Origin: Didymodactylos carnosus
Taxonomy: Eukaryota > Rotifera > Eurotatoria > Philodinida > Philodinidae
Assembly (NCBI GenBank): GCA_905250885.1
Contig: CAJNOQ010002736.1
Span: 1 to 22,871, forward strand
Reading direction: 5' to 3'
DNA length: 22,871 bases
Positions 1-9,823 of this stretch are shown here, one piece after another. How positions within the stretch are numbered: position 1 is the first letter of the stretch; the number at the start of each line of letters is the position of its first letter. A program made the translations under genes and the position numbers. The notes beneath the pieces were generated by a model. The model worked only from the letters and a program-made list of their open reading frames with translations, had not been told where the DNA came from and ran no database searches.

Positions 1-630
1 TTTAAGTAATTAATTTTTTTCTCAGCCAAATAACGTCAGTAAGCCGAAAAAACTTCAGGACATATACTTCGAAGTATCCTCTACAAACTGGGAACGCTAG
101 AGAAAAATCTAAATGGGGGGCCCCCCCTTAAAGTTTTCTTTGTTCCTTGTCTCAAAATGAACAATTCTTACACTTGCTCTCTTATCGAAGTTTGCTTCGT
201 ATTATAATCATGCAGTGCTACCACTGTAGGGCTAGGGCTCTACTTGGGAAAAGTGTAGGATAAAAAGAGTGTGAAAGTACTAACCCTGATACCTCTTCAA
301 GTGACTGAAAACTTTTGAGATGATATTTTGCGCATAAGTAGTACCTGGTGAGACTAGATCCAACAGGATTTGTTCCAGTATGCTACTATTCTAGAGTTAT
401 GACTGTTTCACTGCGTTTTGACCTATTTGGGGTTTCTCGAAAAATTGAATAAACGAATCTTGACCTGAAATTATGCCCATAAACAAATACCATGATCACT
501 AGAGTTCCCCAAAAGTTTCAGTCGAACCAGATGCTTTCCTTATAATACCGATGAAAACAATAATAGTAAAAACAACGGTCAATACAGCAGTGACTGACTT
601 CTTCCGGATTCAGAATCCTAAGCAGCACGT
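1..630. other. no recognisable gene
   Basis: AT-rich sequence with stops in all frames and no coding-like stretch that I can recognise. It holds a short run of six to seven G followed by seven C (about 115-128), which is a perfect GC palindrome, and a 12-bp palindrome tacttcgaagta near 66-77. Nothing else supports a gene or RNA. Confidence 0.5.
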
Positions 631-1205
631 AGCAGAATCGTAATAGTGAGGCAGATTGAATGTAGACAAGCAAGTAGACCAATGAAGTTAAGCAGAACTA
701 AACTCTTGTCAGCAGAATTGAAATGGAACTGAATATAGATTCCGCAGAATCAAACAACGATGACACAGAATTGAATATGGAGAATCCAACTGGCCCATTG
801 AGCGATATCAATCGATATTCCTGTGAACGCATGCAACTACACAGACGGATATTTCTAAACGCCCACCACTTCTCATAGCATACATCGTAGGAGGGGGGGG
901 CGGGGGTTGGATGCAAAGCATGAGAGTGCGAGGTCAAAGCTGCAGTTCTGTCTCATTGTTGTTCAATTGTGTGAATCTATATTCAGTTCTATTTCAATTC
1001 TGCTGTGAAAATGTTCACTTCTGTTGACACGAATTCAATTCTGCTTACCTTCATTAGTCTACGTACTTTTCTACATTCAATTCTGTCTCGTCGTTGTTCA
1101 ATTCTGCTGGACTTATATTCAGTGCAATTTCAATTCTGCTTAACTTCATTAGTCTAATGGTTTTTGTACATTCAGTTCTGTCTGATTGTTGAATTCTGCT
1201 GGAAG
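631..1205. repeat. fold-back type inverted-repeat element
   Basis: The segment at about 631-780 is an imperfect reverse complement of about 946-1205. Shared blocks include the sequence around aatgaagttaagcagaa (left) and ttctgcttaacttcatt (right), and the sequence around gaactgaatata and tatattcagt. Inside each arm a short motif close to ttcaattctgct recurs every 20-40 bp, so the arms are themselves built of degenerate tandem repeats. The roughly 165-bp centre (781-945) is unrelated and includes a G-rich run. This architecture is typical of Foldback or MITE-like non-autonomous elements. No transposase is present, and no clear target-site duplication was found. Confidence 0.6.
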
Positions 1206-1466
1206 CGAGGTAGAATTCTGAATTTGTAGGAACTCTGCCATCTCTCTCTGCTTTTTATCTGAAACGGTCTCGATCATATGTCTGTGTTCGGTTAAGAATT
1301 GACGGAGACCTGAGGTTCGACGAAAAAGTGACATTTTTGACTTTATCACATAGGTGCCAGAATGCAGGCTTCATAACGTTTTTCCTTCTTGATATATAGG
1401 GCTGATGTTTTGGCTGTAGGACCTTCTTTAAATAGGCTTTTGTTTTGGATTAAAAAATCTCAACTT

Positions 1467-2825
1467 ATGCCTAGTTGGGTGGTACTGTAGCGATTTTTCT
1501 CTTTATAATTGTTCATCGCCAATCATATTGATCTTTGTTTTTTAAGCATCGACGCTCATCGACAAAGCACAAGAAGGTGAGTCGTCATAAAAAGAAGAGG
1601 CGCGTTTTGGTGAGAGATGACAAAGTTCGAAAGGAAGAAATAGTAATCACGCCCAATGATGAGGAGACCAATGATCCTCGACAAGTGGCGAGCGAAAACG
1701 TCGAGATCAAGAGTGATCCCTCAAATAAGTTTGACTTGCTCCATCTGAACCTGAATGGAGAAGAAACAGTTGATTGGAGCCAAACGGCAGTATTAGTGGA
1801 GGACGTTGATAAAACAATGGTAAATCGTCCGGTCTTAGAAGCTGTCACTGTGGAACAAGAACTGACAATTACAGACACCATCCAAGATTTCAAACTGGAC
1901 CTTGGTCCTATTGTGGGCTATGCCAAAGAGCCTTTGCTGCCGCTCGTCAAGGCATGTGCCCCACTGACCAACATCATCCACGATTTATCGGTCTACGTTC
2001 AGCTAGCACTGAACGAAACCCCAGAAGAGCCACCCGATGGACTAACAATCGACGAGAGCGCTGCGATTCGGCTCTACACGATAGAATGGGAAGGACCACA
2101 TCAAAGTCTCTATTCGGTGCTCAATTGTACCCTCAAGAGAGCCGATCGCGGAGATCTTCGACCTTATTTCAAATATCTCAAACTGTTCTTGACTGCTCTA
2201 GTCAAACTACCGTGCGTTCCACCGCTGACCGTCTGGCGAGGGGTACACAAAAATGTGAGTACGGATTTTCCACCTGGCACCCTAGTGACATGGTGGTCAT
2301 TTTCATCATGCACAACTGCACTGACCGTGCTCGAGAACAACATGTATTTGGGAAATACGGGTGAACGAACGCTCTTCTCCCTCGAAGCCATCAACGGTCG
2401 AACAGTACGCGCTCATTCGCATTTCGTCACCGAAGATGAAATTCTTCTTCTGCCCGGCACCCGCATGGTAGTTCAATCGCAATTCAGCCCGGCGCCCGAT
2501 CTTAACATCATCCATTTGAAACAAAGGATACCAGAGGAAATACTACTAGAGCCACCTTTCGAAGGTATTTTGAACATTTTCAATTGTTTGTTTTAAATTA
2601 AAGTATTTCTACGCTTAGGTGCATATGTTTATCCGAAAATTAAGTAAGTCTAATCCCATCTTTACCTAACCGTATTTTGGACGGTGCTTTTCATAATATT
2701 TGCAAGGAATCCCTGGTATCGGAAGAAGAGATTCGCCATTCCAATCTGCTTATTGACGGCTATGTTCATCGGGGCAGCCATTATCGGCGCTGTTTTGGGG
2801 TTAAGAGCTGCTGCCAACAAGCCAG
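1467..2825 (+). CDS. arginine ADP-ribosyltransferase domain plus TM exon (5' part of a fusion gene)
   Basis: Catalytic domain of the R-S-E class of mono-ADP-ribosyltransferases, which transfer ADP-ribose from NAD+ to arginine. The long exon (1547-2564) follows an acceptor at 1545-1546. It shows the conserved arginine in TVWRG (codon 2237), the SFS strand motif (codon 2297) and the ExE motif in TEDEILLLPGT (codons 2432 and 2438). The ExE arrangement is that of arginine-specific members. The N-terminus is very basic. The long exon has no in-frame ATG before the domain. A mini-exon starting with the ATG at 1467 and spliced from a donor near 1479 or 1482 fits in phase 0, but this start is inferred. 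A 25-nt micro-exon (2619-2643) and exon 2707-2825 continue the frame. The latter encodes NPWYRKKRF followed by about 22 hydrophobic residues, a probable membrane helix. The last codon is split (phase 1) and joins the FG-GAP exon at 4301. Confidence 0.8.
2565..2618 (+). other. intron, 54 bp
   Basis: Donor gtattt at 2565 and acceptor cttag at 2618, phase 1. Its removal converts a reading-frame end into a continuous frame through the micro-exon 2619-2643. A length near 54 bp is ordinary for bdelloid genes. Confidence 0.7.
2644..2706 (+). other. intron, 63 bp
   Basis: Donor gtaagt at 2644 and acceptor tgcaag at 2706, phase 2. Joining across it gives the codon aag followed by NPWYRKKRF and the membrane helix. 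Other phases destroy the helix, which supports this exact placement. Confidence 0.7.
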
Positions 2826-3225
2826 GTAGACTTTTCATGTTCTTTTGAAGATTCCCACAATTTTGGTTCGTCGCTGCCTAAAGCGAAAGATTTCTCTTCT
2901 GCTGCCTGCGCAATTTAGGATTCCAGTTCAAAGGACGGGTGACGGTTCACCTGAAATCAGCGCAGTTGAAAAATACATACGTATCCTACATCCTTTGATA
3001 GAACTGGAGCTCCACTTTTCAGTGGTATTCGCTTATGAATTTGTAATGAATCATCTTCTCTTATGGGGTAAATGAGTTGGAAGTGTTCATGAGAGGGTTT
3101 ATTAGATGAATAAACTCTAAAAACGTATTCGACAAAGTTCATAAATGCATACATCCGATGATCCAGATGTATTCGAACAAATGCCAAGGCCTGTTGTGTT
3201 TAAAAGAAAAGTGTCAGAGAACTAC

Positions 3226-4170
3226 ATTCACACCCATAGACAGAGCAAAGTCTGTACTTTATAATGAATATTTTTCAAAAACATTAGGATGTATTTTAAG
3301 ACTTTAAATTTTAAAGTTTTTTACAGCTACTAACAATGGCTTGTAACCAAGGTAAAATTGGAAATTCTTTTGTATGTTTGCTTTGTACTAGTTTTAATGC
3401 TTTAAAGGGATATAAGTTTTTAGCAACTTTCTAGTTTTAGTTAAAAAAATTGAATTCAAACGGATCTGGTTCCGCCGAGTTATAAAAGCGTCTAATTATG
3501 AGAAACGGGTGGCAAGTGTTGTTGTGTATGCGTCCTGTATTCTCTCACTCGTGAGCTTAACGCAATGTCTTTTTCTAATGTTTCATACAGATTTTTGTAG
3601 GATTTGAAAAGCTACATCTTTGGACATCTTTAAAAATTGTGATGTTATACAAATCTTAAAACTTTTCCTAAAAACCGTGAAATCTACTACTTTTGCTATA
3701 AACGTTCATTGTTGGTTGCCATGGAAAGGCAGAAACTTACGAAGTATATTTTCAGAAAGCCTACAGTCCACAGTCTCCAATATCTAGGTTTGAACTTATT
3801 CTCTTCTTTTTTAGTGAACTTAATGCAAGTTAAAACAAGAAAAAGTTCGAAAAATACAAAAGTTACAAGCCATTTCTAGTCGCTTTAAAAAATTTCAAAT
3901 TTTAAGTCTTAAACTATTGTCCGTTCACAAAGTCCGTGGGTGTGGCCATTCTTCAATTTGTCTGATTGGTCAATTGCTGACCACATTTTGATATTCTTTA
4001 ACGCCCGCGAGTGTGGTCTTTCGAATGGTGAAAACCGCTTTTTCTTCTTTAATTATTCATAAAATCGCCACACGCACACGGACTTTGTGGAGAACATTAC
4101 ACGCTATAGTGTTTTTTGGAAAATATTCATTTTAAAGACAGACTTTTCTCGATCTCTGGGTGTGAAATTA
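3226..4170. repeat. inverted-repeat (MITE-like) element
   Basis: The left arm, about 3226-3352, matches the reverse complement of the right arm in two blocks. Block 3226-3290 pairs with 4105-4168 (shared cacaccca, aaagtctgt, aatgaatatttt). Block 3294-3352 pairs with 3858-3912 (shared ttaagactt, aatggcttgtaac). The termini read ttcacaccca. The right arm is split by a separate 198-bp insertion. The interior (about 3353-3857) is non-coding and AT-rich. No transposase is encoded, so it would be non-autonomous. Confidence 0.65.
3913..4110. repeat. nested 198-bp inverted-repeat insertion
   Basis: The ends read actattg and ctatagt. Just inside lies a strong inverted repeat: cacaaagtccgtgggtgtggc at one side pairs with gccacacgcacacggactttgtg at the other. 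It sits exactly where the right arm of the surrounding element loses homology to its left arm, so it was inserted after that element formed. It is non-coding. The GC-richer termini contrast with the host element. Confidence 0.6.
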
Positions 4171-4300
4171 GGCTTCTAGCACTTTCCATTTAAACAGAAC
4201 AGGCCTGGACATGTGTGCCGATACATATGCGGCGTAGGTTATTATTCTACGCTGATCTTTACAGTGCCATGTCTATTTCAATATCGTTGTCTTTCATTAG

Positions 4301-6372
4301 ATGTGTGCCTGAATCCGTACAGCGCTTCAACGAACTATAAAACTGGCAGCAGTCCAGTTTCTGTGACCATGGGCACTTTCAGAGATAATAAACAACTAGA
4401 TTTTATCGTGGCAAACCAACAAGATAACGACGTTGGTGTGCTTCTTACCAAGGGAAATGGAAGCCTTCAGACAGCAACCAAATATTCCACTGGCCCCTTC
4501 CCAGAGTCTTTGACATCAGGTGACTTCAACAATGATGGAAAACTGGATCTGGCAGTAGCTAACACAGGCGCAGACACTATCACTCTGCTGCTTGGTAATG
4601 GCGATGGAACCTTTCAGGCTCAAATCAACTATGCGGCTGGCAGCAACCCGTATTCTATCACACCAGGAGATTTCAACAGTGATAGCAAACTGGATCTGGC
4701 AGTAGCCAACTATTTGGAAAACACCGTCAGCGTGCTGCTTGGTAAAGGGGATGGAACCTTTCAGACTCAAATCAAATATCCGACTGACCTTCTTCCCAAC
4801 TGTGTGATATCATTTGATTTCAACAATGATAGTAAACTGGATCTCGTAGTCAGTAATTACGGTGGAACCACTGTCAGCGTGCTGCTTGGCAACGGAAATG
4901 GAACCTTTCAGAATCAAATCCAGTTTGCAACTGGCACCAGCCCATATTCTTTGACATCAGGAGACTTCAATAATGATAAAAAACTGGACCTGGCAGTGGC
5001 CAACTCAGGCGACAACACCGTCAGCGTACTGCTTGGCAATGGGGATGGCACCTTTCAGACTCCAAAGAGCTATGCTGTTGGTGGCAGTCCAGAGTCTGTG
5101 GCAACAAGTGATTTCAACCATGATAACAAACTGGATGTGGCGGTAGTGAACTACTTGGAGAACACTGTCAGCGTGCTACTTGGGAATGGGGATGGATCCC
5201 TTCAGACTCAAATCAAGTATGCGACAGGCAGCACTCCAATTTTTGTGGTATCATTTGACTTTAACAATGACAACAAACTAGATCTCGTATCGGCCAATCA
5301 GGGCGAAACCACCATCAGTGTGCTACTTGGAAATGAGAATGGAACCTTTCAGACTCAAATCAAGTATGCGAGTGGTAACGGTCCAACCGCTGTGGTATCA
5401 GGTGATTTTAGTGCTGATAACCAACCGGATCTGGCAGTACTCAATCAATTCGAATTCAGTGTCACCATGCTGCTGGGAAAGGCTGATGGAACCTTTCACA
5501 CCCTAACTGAGTATGCGACTGGCAGCAGCCCCTCTTCTGTGACATCAGGTGACTTCAATAATGACAACAATCTGGATGCGGCAGTGGCCAACTCCGGCGA
5601 AAACACCGTCAGCGTGCTCCATGGCAATGGGGATGGAACCTTTCAGACTCAAATCAAGTATGCGACCGGCATCAATCCATCTTCTGTGATATCATGTGAT
5701 TTGAACAATGATAACAAACTGGATCTAGCAGTAGCCAATGCCGGCGAAAATAGTGTCAGCGTGCTCCTCGGCAATAGGAATGGTAGCTTTCTGAATCAAA
5801 CCAAATATACTACCGGCAGCAATCCATCTGCTATGATATCATGTGATTTCAACAATGATAACAACCTGGATGTGGCAGTGGCCAATGCCGGCGAAAATAG
5901 TGTCAGCGTACTCCTCGGTAATGGAGATGGAAGCTTTCAGAATCAAACCAAGTATGCGACTGGCAGCAGTCCATCTTCTGTAATATCATGTGATTTCAAC
6001 AATGATAAGGAACTGGATCTGGCAGTAGCCAACCATTTGGAGAACACCGTCAGCGTGCTGCTTGGTAATGGGAATGGAATCTTTCAGAATCAAATCAAAT
6101 ATACCACCGGCAGCAGTCCATCTTCTGTGATATCAGGCGATTTCAACAATGATAAGGAACTGGATTTGGCAGTAGCCAACTATTTGGACAACACGGTCAG
6201 CGTGCTGCTGGGCAATGGGAACGGAACCTTTCGGACTCAAATCCAGTATGCGATTGGGATCTGTCCATCTTGTGTAATATCAGGTGATTTCAACAATGAT
6301 AGAAAACTAGATCTGGCAGTGACTAACAAATACTCTAATGACTTGAGTGTTTTTCTGAATGAATGCAGTTGA
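4301..6372 (+). CDS. FG-GAP/VCBS repeat protein (14 blades), 3' exon of the ART fusion gene
   Basis: Extracellular-type beta-propeller array. From about 4342 to the stop there are 14 tandem repeats of exactly 49 residues (147 bp), the last cut to 39. Consensus features are DFNNDxKLDLAVAN, a calcium-binding D-x-N-x-D-x-x-x-D loop, followed by VSVLLGNGDGTF, the FG-GAP signature. Fourteen blades would suit two seven-bladed propellers. The frame is open back to a methionine at 4213, but that stretch ends in a good acceptor (ctttcattag, 4300). The exon therefore most likely starts at 4301 with VCLNPYSAS and continues the ART-TM exons. The alternative is a separate gene starting at 4213 with a weak hydrophobic leader. 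Such repeats serve in adhesion or ligand binding in integrin-like proteins; the ligand here is unknown. Repeats 9-13 are the most alike, pointing to recent unit duplication. Confidence 0.85.
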
Positions 6373-7350
6373 CTGGTTGCCAAATTTTCACTTTGTTTAC
6401 ATTTGAACTGTTTGTTAATGATGCATTCGGAGTAACTATAAATCGTAATAGAATACTCTTATTCTTATTCGTTTTTAAGCATGATGTCGTACAAAACCTG
6501 GGCGTTTAACTGTATGCGTGCAAATCCTGGTTTTTTTCCGTTTCTTCTACTACCTTCCCTTCGATTATGTATCTCGGTTTGCTCTCAAGGATTATATAAG
6601 ATGACTATATAAGAGTGTATTCCAGTAGTGGATGATTTTCCAGGAATGCGACACTAGTGGGAAGCCGGATACTAATTATCTGCTTTGATGATCTTGAGGG
6701 GGAGTATTAAAAGTCACGACTTGTTTCGTCCTTTCTCACGAGTCACCTTCCTGCAGCTTTAGCACTGCATTGTCTCTTACATGAACGGGGCAGCATCAAC
6801 TCGAAAGAGATCCTCCAACATCTAACACAAGAGCTCAATGAATAGCAGAGGTTTCTTTCCATAATATTGTAAGTAGTATGAAGAGGAAGCCATGACTAGG
6901 TTTCTCCGGTGTTTGCGGTTCTGCTCTGGAAAAAAGAAGCCACAATGAGATTCCGATACAACGGTGTGTTTATACATATAGGCAGGATTCAGCTCTGGTG
7001 ATCTGTTGTAGAAATTATAGAAGATCAATTCCGACAGTATCGAAGACGCTCTTCAACATGATTTGGAGAGATTTCCTTGATTCAATTATTGAACTCCCCG
7101 CAAATAAGGCTATAGTTAGATGGTCAGACGTTTTGAAGTTTCCCGAAAAGATTGTCTCGGGAAAAAGTGAACGGGGGCATTCCCTAAAGAAGCGTCTTCG
7201 GCCCACTGTTGTTTCTTGTTTTTATTGATGATAATAGAGAATCATTAAACTCATGCACACGGTTGTGTGCTGCCGATACGGTCATTCATCATTTTGATCG
7301 TGATATACATGATTTAACAGCACATTTAAATATCGATTTTTTATCGAGTC
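6373..7350. other. intergenic, no recognisable gene
   Basis: The region follows the FG-GAP stop. Short open frames on both strands (for example 6998-7228 and 6822-7028) have no family features and overlap one another on opposite strands. A tandem pair of tatataaga-like motifs lies at about 6592-6614. I see no promoter, RNA or repeat that I can defend. Confidence 0.45.
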
Positions 7351-7351
7351 T

Positions 7352-8388
7352 TCATGCAGAAAACCTCCAAATACTGCGAAGGCGTCAAAAACCTCAAAAA
7401 ATCTCTTGATCTTTTCATTTTTCGATCTCACAGGTGCGATTTTTGGATTCAGCATCGCGAAGCACATCTAAGCACTTGTCATTCGATGACTTTTCTTCAA
7501 GTCTTAAACTCTTGTAACTGATCAAACACTGGGCACTCGAACCTTGAGGTTCTCACCGCGCAATGCTATCTAGTTTTTTGCCATGAGAGCTAGAGACTTC
7601 TTTCATACGCCAGAAGCCCTGCTCTACAAAAGTATGTGTCGTTTTTTCCAAACGTTTTTCCTTTTAGGAGAAATTAGGAAAAGACTGAAAAAGTGCGAGT
7701 TTTTCGAAAAATCCTTCAGATGATGAGCCATAGCTCAGTGATATTTCCACCTAGAGACCTGCGATTATGGTTTGCGCATCATATAGACAGAGCATCAAAT
7801 TCTGAGCAAAATGAGACGTGCTCGAGCCTTCTGGCACATCTCGAGGCTAACATAAGACCATTTCACTTTCAGAGATCCGGCTGACCCGAAATCCTTTAAG
7901 AGGTTTGCCAATAAATCAGCCTAGAAAGACGCTGGACAGCCCGGGAAGATCTCATTTTACTTAGAACTCGATGCGCATTCCGATGCGATGCTTCATGAAG
8001 GGTCGCACAGTAATGACGAGGTTTACGGGAAAACCGGCTCTTCGGAAATCTCTCAGAAACCTTCGGAAACCCATTATCCTCGCGAGGCATGTTATCTGAA
8101 TGCGCATCCAGTTCTACGTAAAATTAGGTCTTCCTAGGCTGTCCAGCGTGTTTCTAGGCTGAGTTATTGACAAATCTCTTAAAGGATTTCGGAACTTGAC
8201 GCTCTGTCCATATGATGCGCTTGGGTCGAAAAAGATTTCCGAAAGGCTCTTGAAGGTTTCTCGGAGTTCAAAAATCGCACTGGTGAGATCGAAAAATGGA
8301 GAGATTAGAAGATAATCGGGATTTTTCTGAAAAATCGTTTTTTCGAGGTTTTCGACGCCCTCACAGTATTTTGAGGTTTTCTGCATGA
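7352..8388. repeat. long, interrupted inverted repeat
   Basis: Three collinear blocks pair in inverse orientation: 7352-7447 with about 8270-8388, 7774-7800 with 8193-8220, and 7887-7957 with about 8120-8192. Within blocks roughly 80-90% of positions agree by eye. The left arm contains two extra stretches (about 7450-7770 and 7801-7886) that are absent on the right. The right arm is nearly continuous, so the left arm was interrupted by later insertions or the right arm suffered deletions. The centre is about 160 bp. No protein is encoded. It abuts the broken gag remnant at about 8411. Confidence 0.6.
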
Positions 8389-8410
8389 AAAAAAATTTTG
8401 AAAAAAAAAT

Positions 8411-9270
8411 TCTGCATAAAAATGTTTGATCAGATCCGATTCCGTTTCGGACGGGCATTGATCTTGCCATAATGATCGAAGACGTATTAAAAAATCATTT
8501 ATGGGTTCATCTAATCGTTGACTACACTCTTTCCATGCTTGTACTGACTGAGCGGATCGTCATGACGACGTGAATTGTTGAAGAAATAACCGTTGAAACT
8601 CTAACCATGTGGGCTGAATACGACCACTGAGACGAAGTTGGGAGTACCATTCTAGAGCTGTACCATCCAGAAATCGGGATCCGCGAAGAAGTGTTTCCGG
8701 AGACCAATTGTAAATAGTTTCAGTGTATAGCTGTAATTTCGGTAAAAATGGGCGTGGTTTTTCTATGGGTTTGCCACTGTAAACAGGCGCATTACCTGAG
8801 GAAGGTATAATGATCGTCTGATGTGGAATTCCAGAGGGTTCATAGCAGGAGATGGACGCGGCACGATTGGGAGAATAGGTGTCGCGAATTACCGCCGACG
8901 GTGAGAAAACGTGGTTAGCTGCTAACTGTTGCTCAACGGAAGTACTGGTGGCTTTGAGCCTCGTGCTTTGACTTCTGGCTTCTTCACAAAGTATCGGTCT
9001 CCCAAGATCAGTGGATAGACGCTCTTCTCGCTATTCGTGATAAATACCACATAACCTGCTAAACTTTTCGGATAAACCATTGAACCCTCGAGTAAGTTGG
9101 TCATCCATCTGACTAAGCTTTTCGTCTAATTGATGAAATTGCAAATCCTGCTGCTGCTGACGGGCATGTAAATCCTGGACGGTATTTGTAGTGTCGTCCT
9201 TGGCAGTTTGAACAGCCTCGATCACTAAGTCAAGACGATCATTAAGACGACGCAGTTCGTCTTCATGCAT
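8411..9270 (-). pseudogene. retrotransposon gag remnant (LTR element)
   Basis: Capsid-type Gag fragment of a Ty3/gypsy-like LTR retrotransposon. Read on the minus strand from the ATG at 9270, one frame runs about 286 codons with two in-frame stops: TAG at 9031-9033 and TGA at 8560-8562. The N-terminal 70 residues are a polar, heptad-rich coiled coil (LDEKLSQMDDQL). The C-terminal half carries the retrotransposon Gag signature: FLDGTALEWYSQL, then TWLEFQRLFLQQF, then SVQAWKECSQRLDEPINDFL. Similarity ends abruptly at about 8411, where the inverted repeat begins; no protease, RT or integrase follows. No LTR was identified. The two stops show that it is not functional as Gag. Confidence 0.7.
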
Positions 9271-9473
9271 TTAGAAATCGATCTGTTACAGTTAAAGAAT
9301 TAACATCAATTTTTATGCGATAAGAAGCGTCATCCTGGGACGATGAATAATGATGAATTTTGTTTTTCCAAGTAAGATAATCGCCGACAATATTCCACTG
9401 ACGGAAACGCCAGAAATCCGTCTGAAACGATTTTGTAATGACACAAAATTCTTCTTAGTCTTTTATAAGACAT

Positions 9474-9686
9474 TTGATATTTAACTTACAATTTTTCATT
9501 GACGGCAAGATTGTCTCTCATGCTACAGAATTTAGATACGGTTTATTCAAGTTGGCATCAGATTTAAATGTGAAACAATTTATTGCAAACAATAGATTTT
9601 TAAACAAATACTCGAGTGCATTAAATGGAACAAATTTAAGTAGTTCGAGTTTTAGAGTTGTTATTGTGATAGTCTCTGCAATTCAG
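9474..9686 (+). CDS. exon-like fragment, possibly ninjurin-related
   Basis: This open segment reads like coding DNA. A polar stretch (FKLASDLNVKQFIAN) precedes a hydrophobic helix (FRVVIVIVSAIQVI) and ends at a plausible donor (cag/gtaata at 9687). The order of amphipathic segment then membrane helix recalls the ninjurin family, small two-pass membrane proteins. No second helix exon was found downstream and no clear first exon upstream. The family assignment is a guess from overall pattern; the fragment may be a dead gene piece. Confidence 0.3.
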
Positions 9687-9823
9687 GTAATATCACTTGT
9701 CTGTCATTATACCAAAACTTTGTAATCGATAAATATTTTAATTTTGGACACGCACTGCAAAGACGAGATTAAAGTATGTAATCACAGTAATCAATTGTTA
9801 AATATTCAGTTGATGATACACCA

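Larger units (their letters stand above)
2826..4300 (+). other. oversized intron between the ART/TM exon and the FG-GAP exon
   Basis: Donor gtagac at 2826 and acceptor ctttcattag at 4300. The phase-1 join reconstitutes a gat codon and keeps both flanking exons in frame. At 1475 bp it is more than twenty times the length of the gene's other introns. About 945 bp of it is a transposon-like inverted-repeat element (3226-4170). The remaining 5' portion (2826-3225) has no convincing exon. If the two exons belong to separate genes instead, this is an intergenic spacer. Confidence 0.55.

Noticed and set aside
1149..1349. 66-codon minus-strand open frame upstream of the ART gene
   Set aside because: Polar, protein-like composition, but it overlaps the right arm of the inverted-repeat element, has no homology that I recognise and no partner exons.
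1575..1580. Perfect gtgagt donor inside the ART exon
   Set aside because: The frame continues through it with a consistent basic region, and no acceptor is needed downstream; most likely unused.
3930..3955. Bdelloid telomeric repeat (tgtggg-like)
   Set aside because: Only a single gtgggtgtgg within the inverted repeat of a nested element; no tandem array.
4213..4300. Methionine start and hydrophobic leader for the FG-GAP frame
   Set aside because: The stretch ends in an acceptor-like polypyrimidine-AG, and the phase matches the upstream TM exon, so it is more likely intron than signal peptide. Not excluded.
8114..8470. 118-codon minus-strand open frame
   Set aside because: It lies in a different frame from the gag remnant and runs through the inverted repeat; no domain features.
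8522..8707. 61-codon minus-strand open frame
   Set aside because: An out-of-frame shadow of the gag remnant, which has clear Gag motifs in the neighbouring frame.
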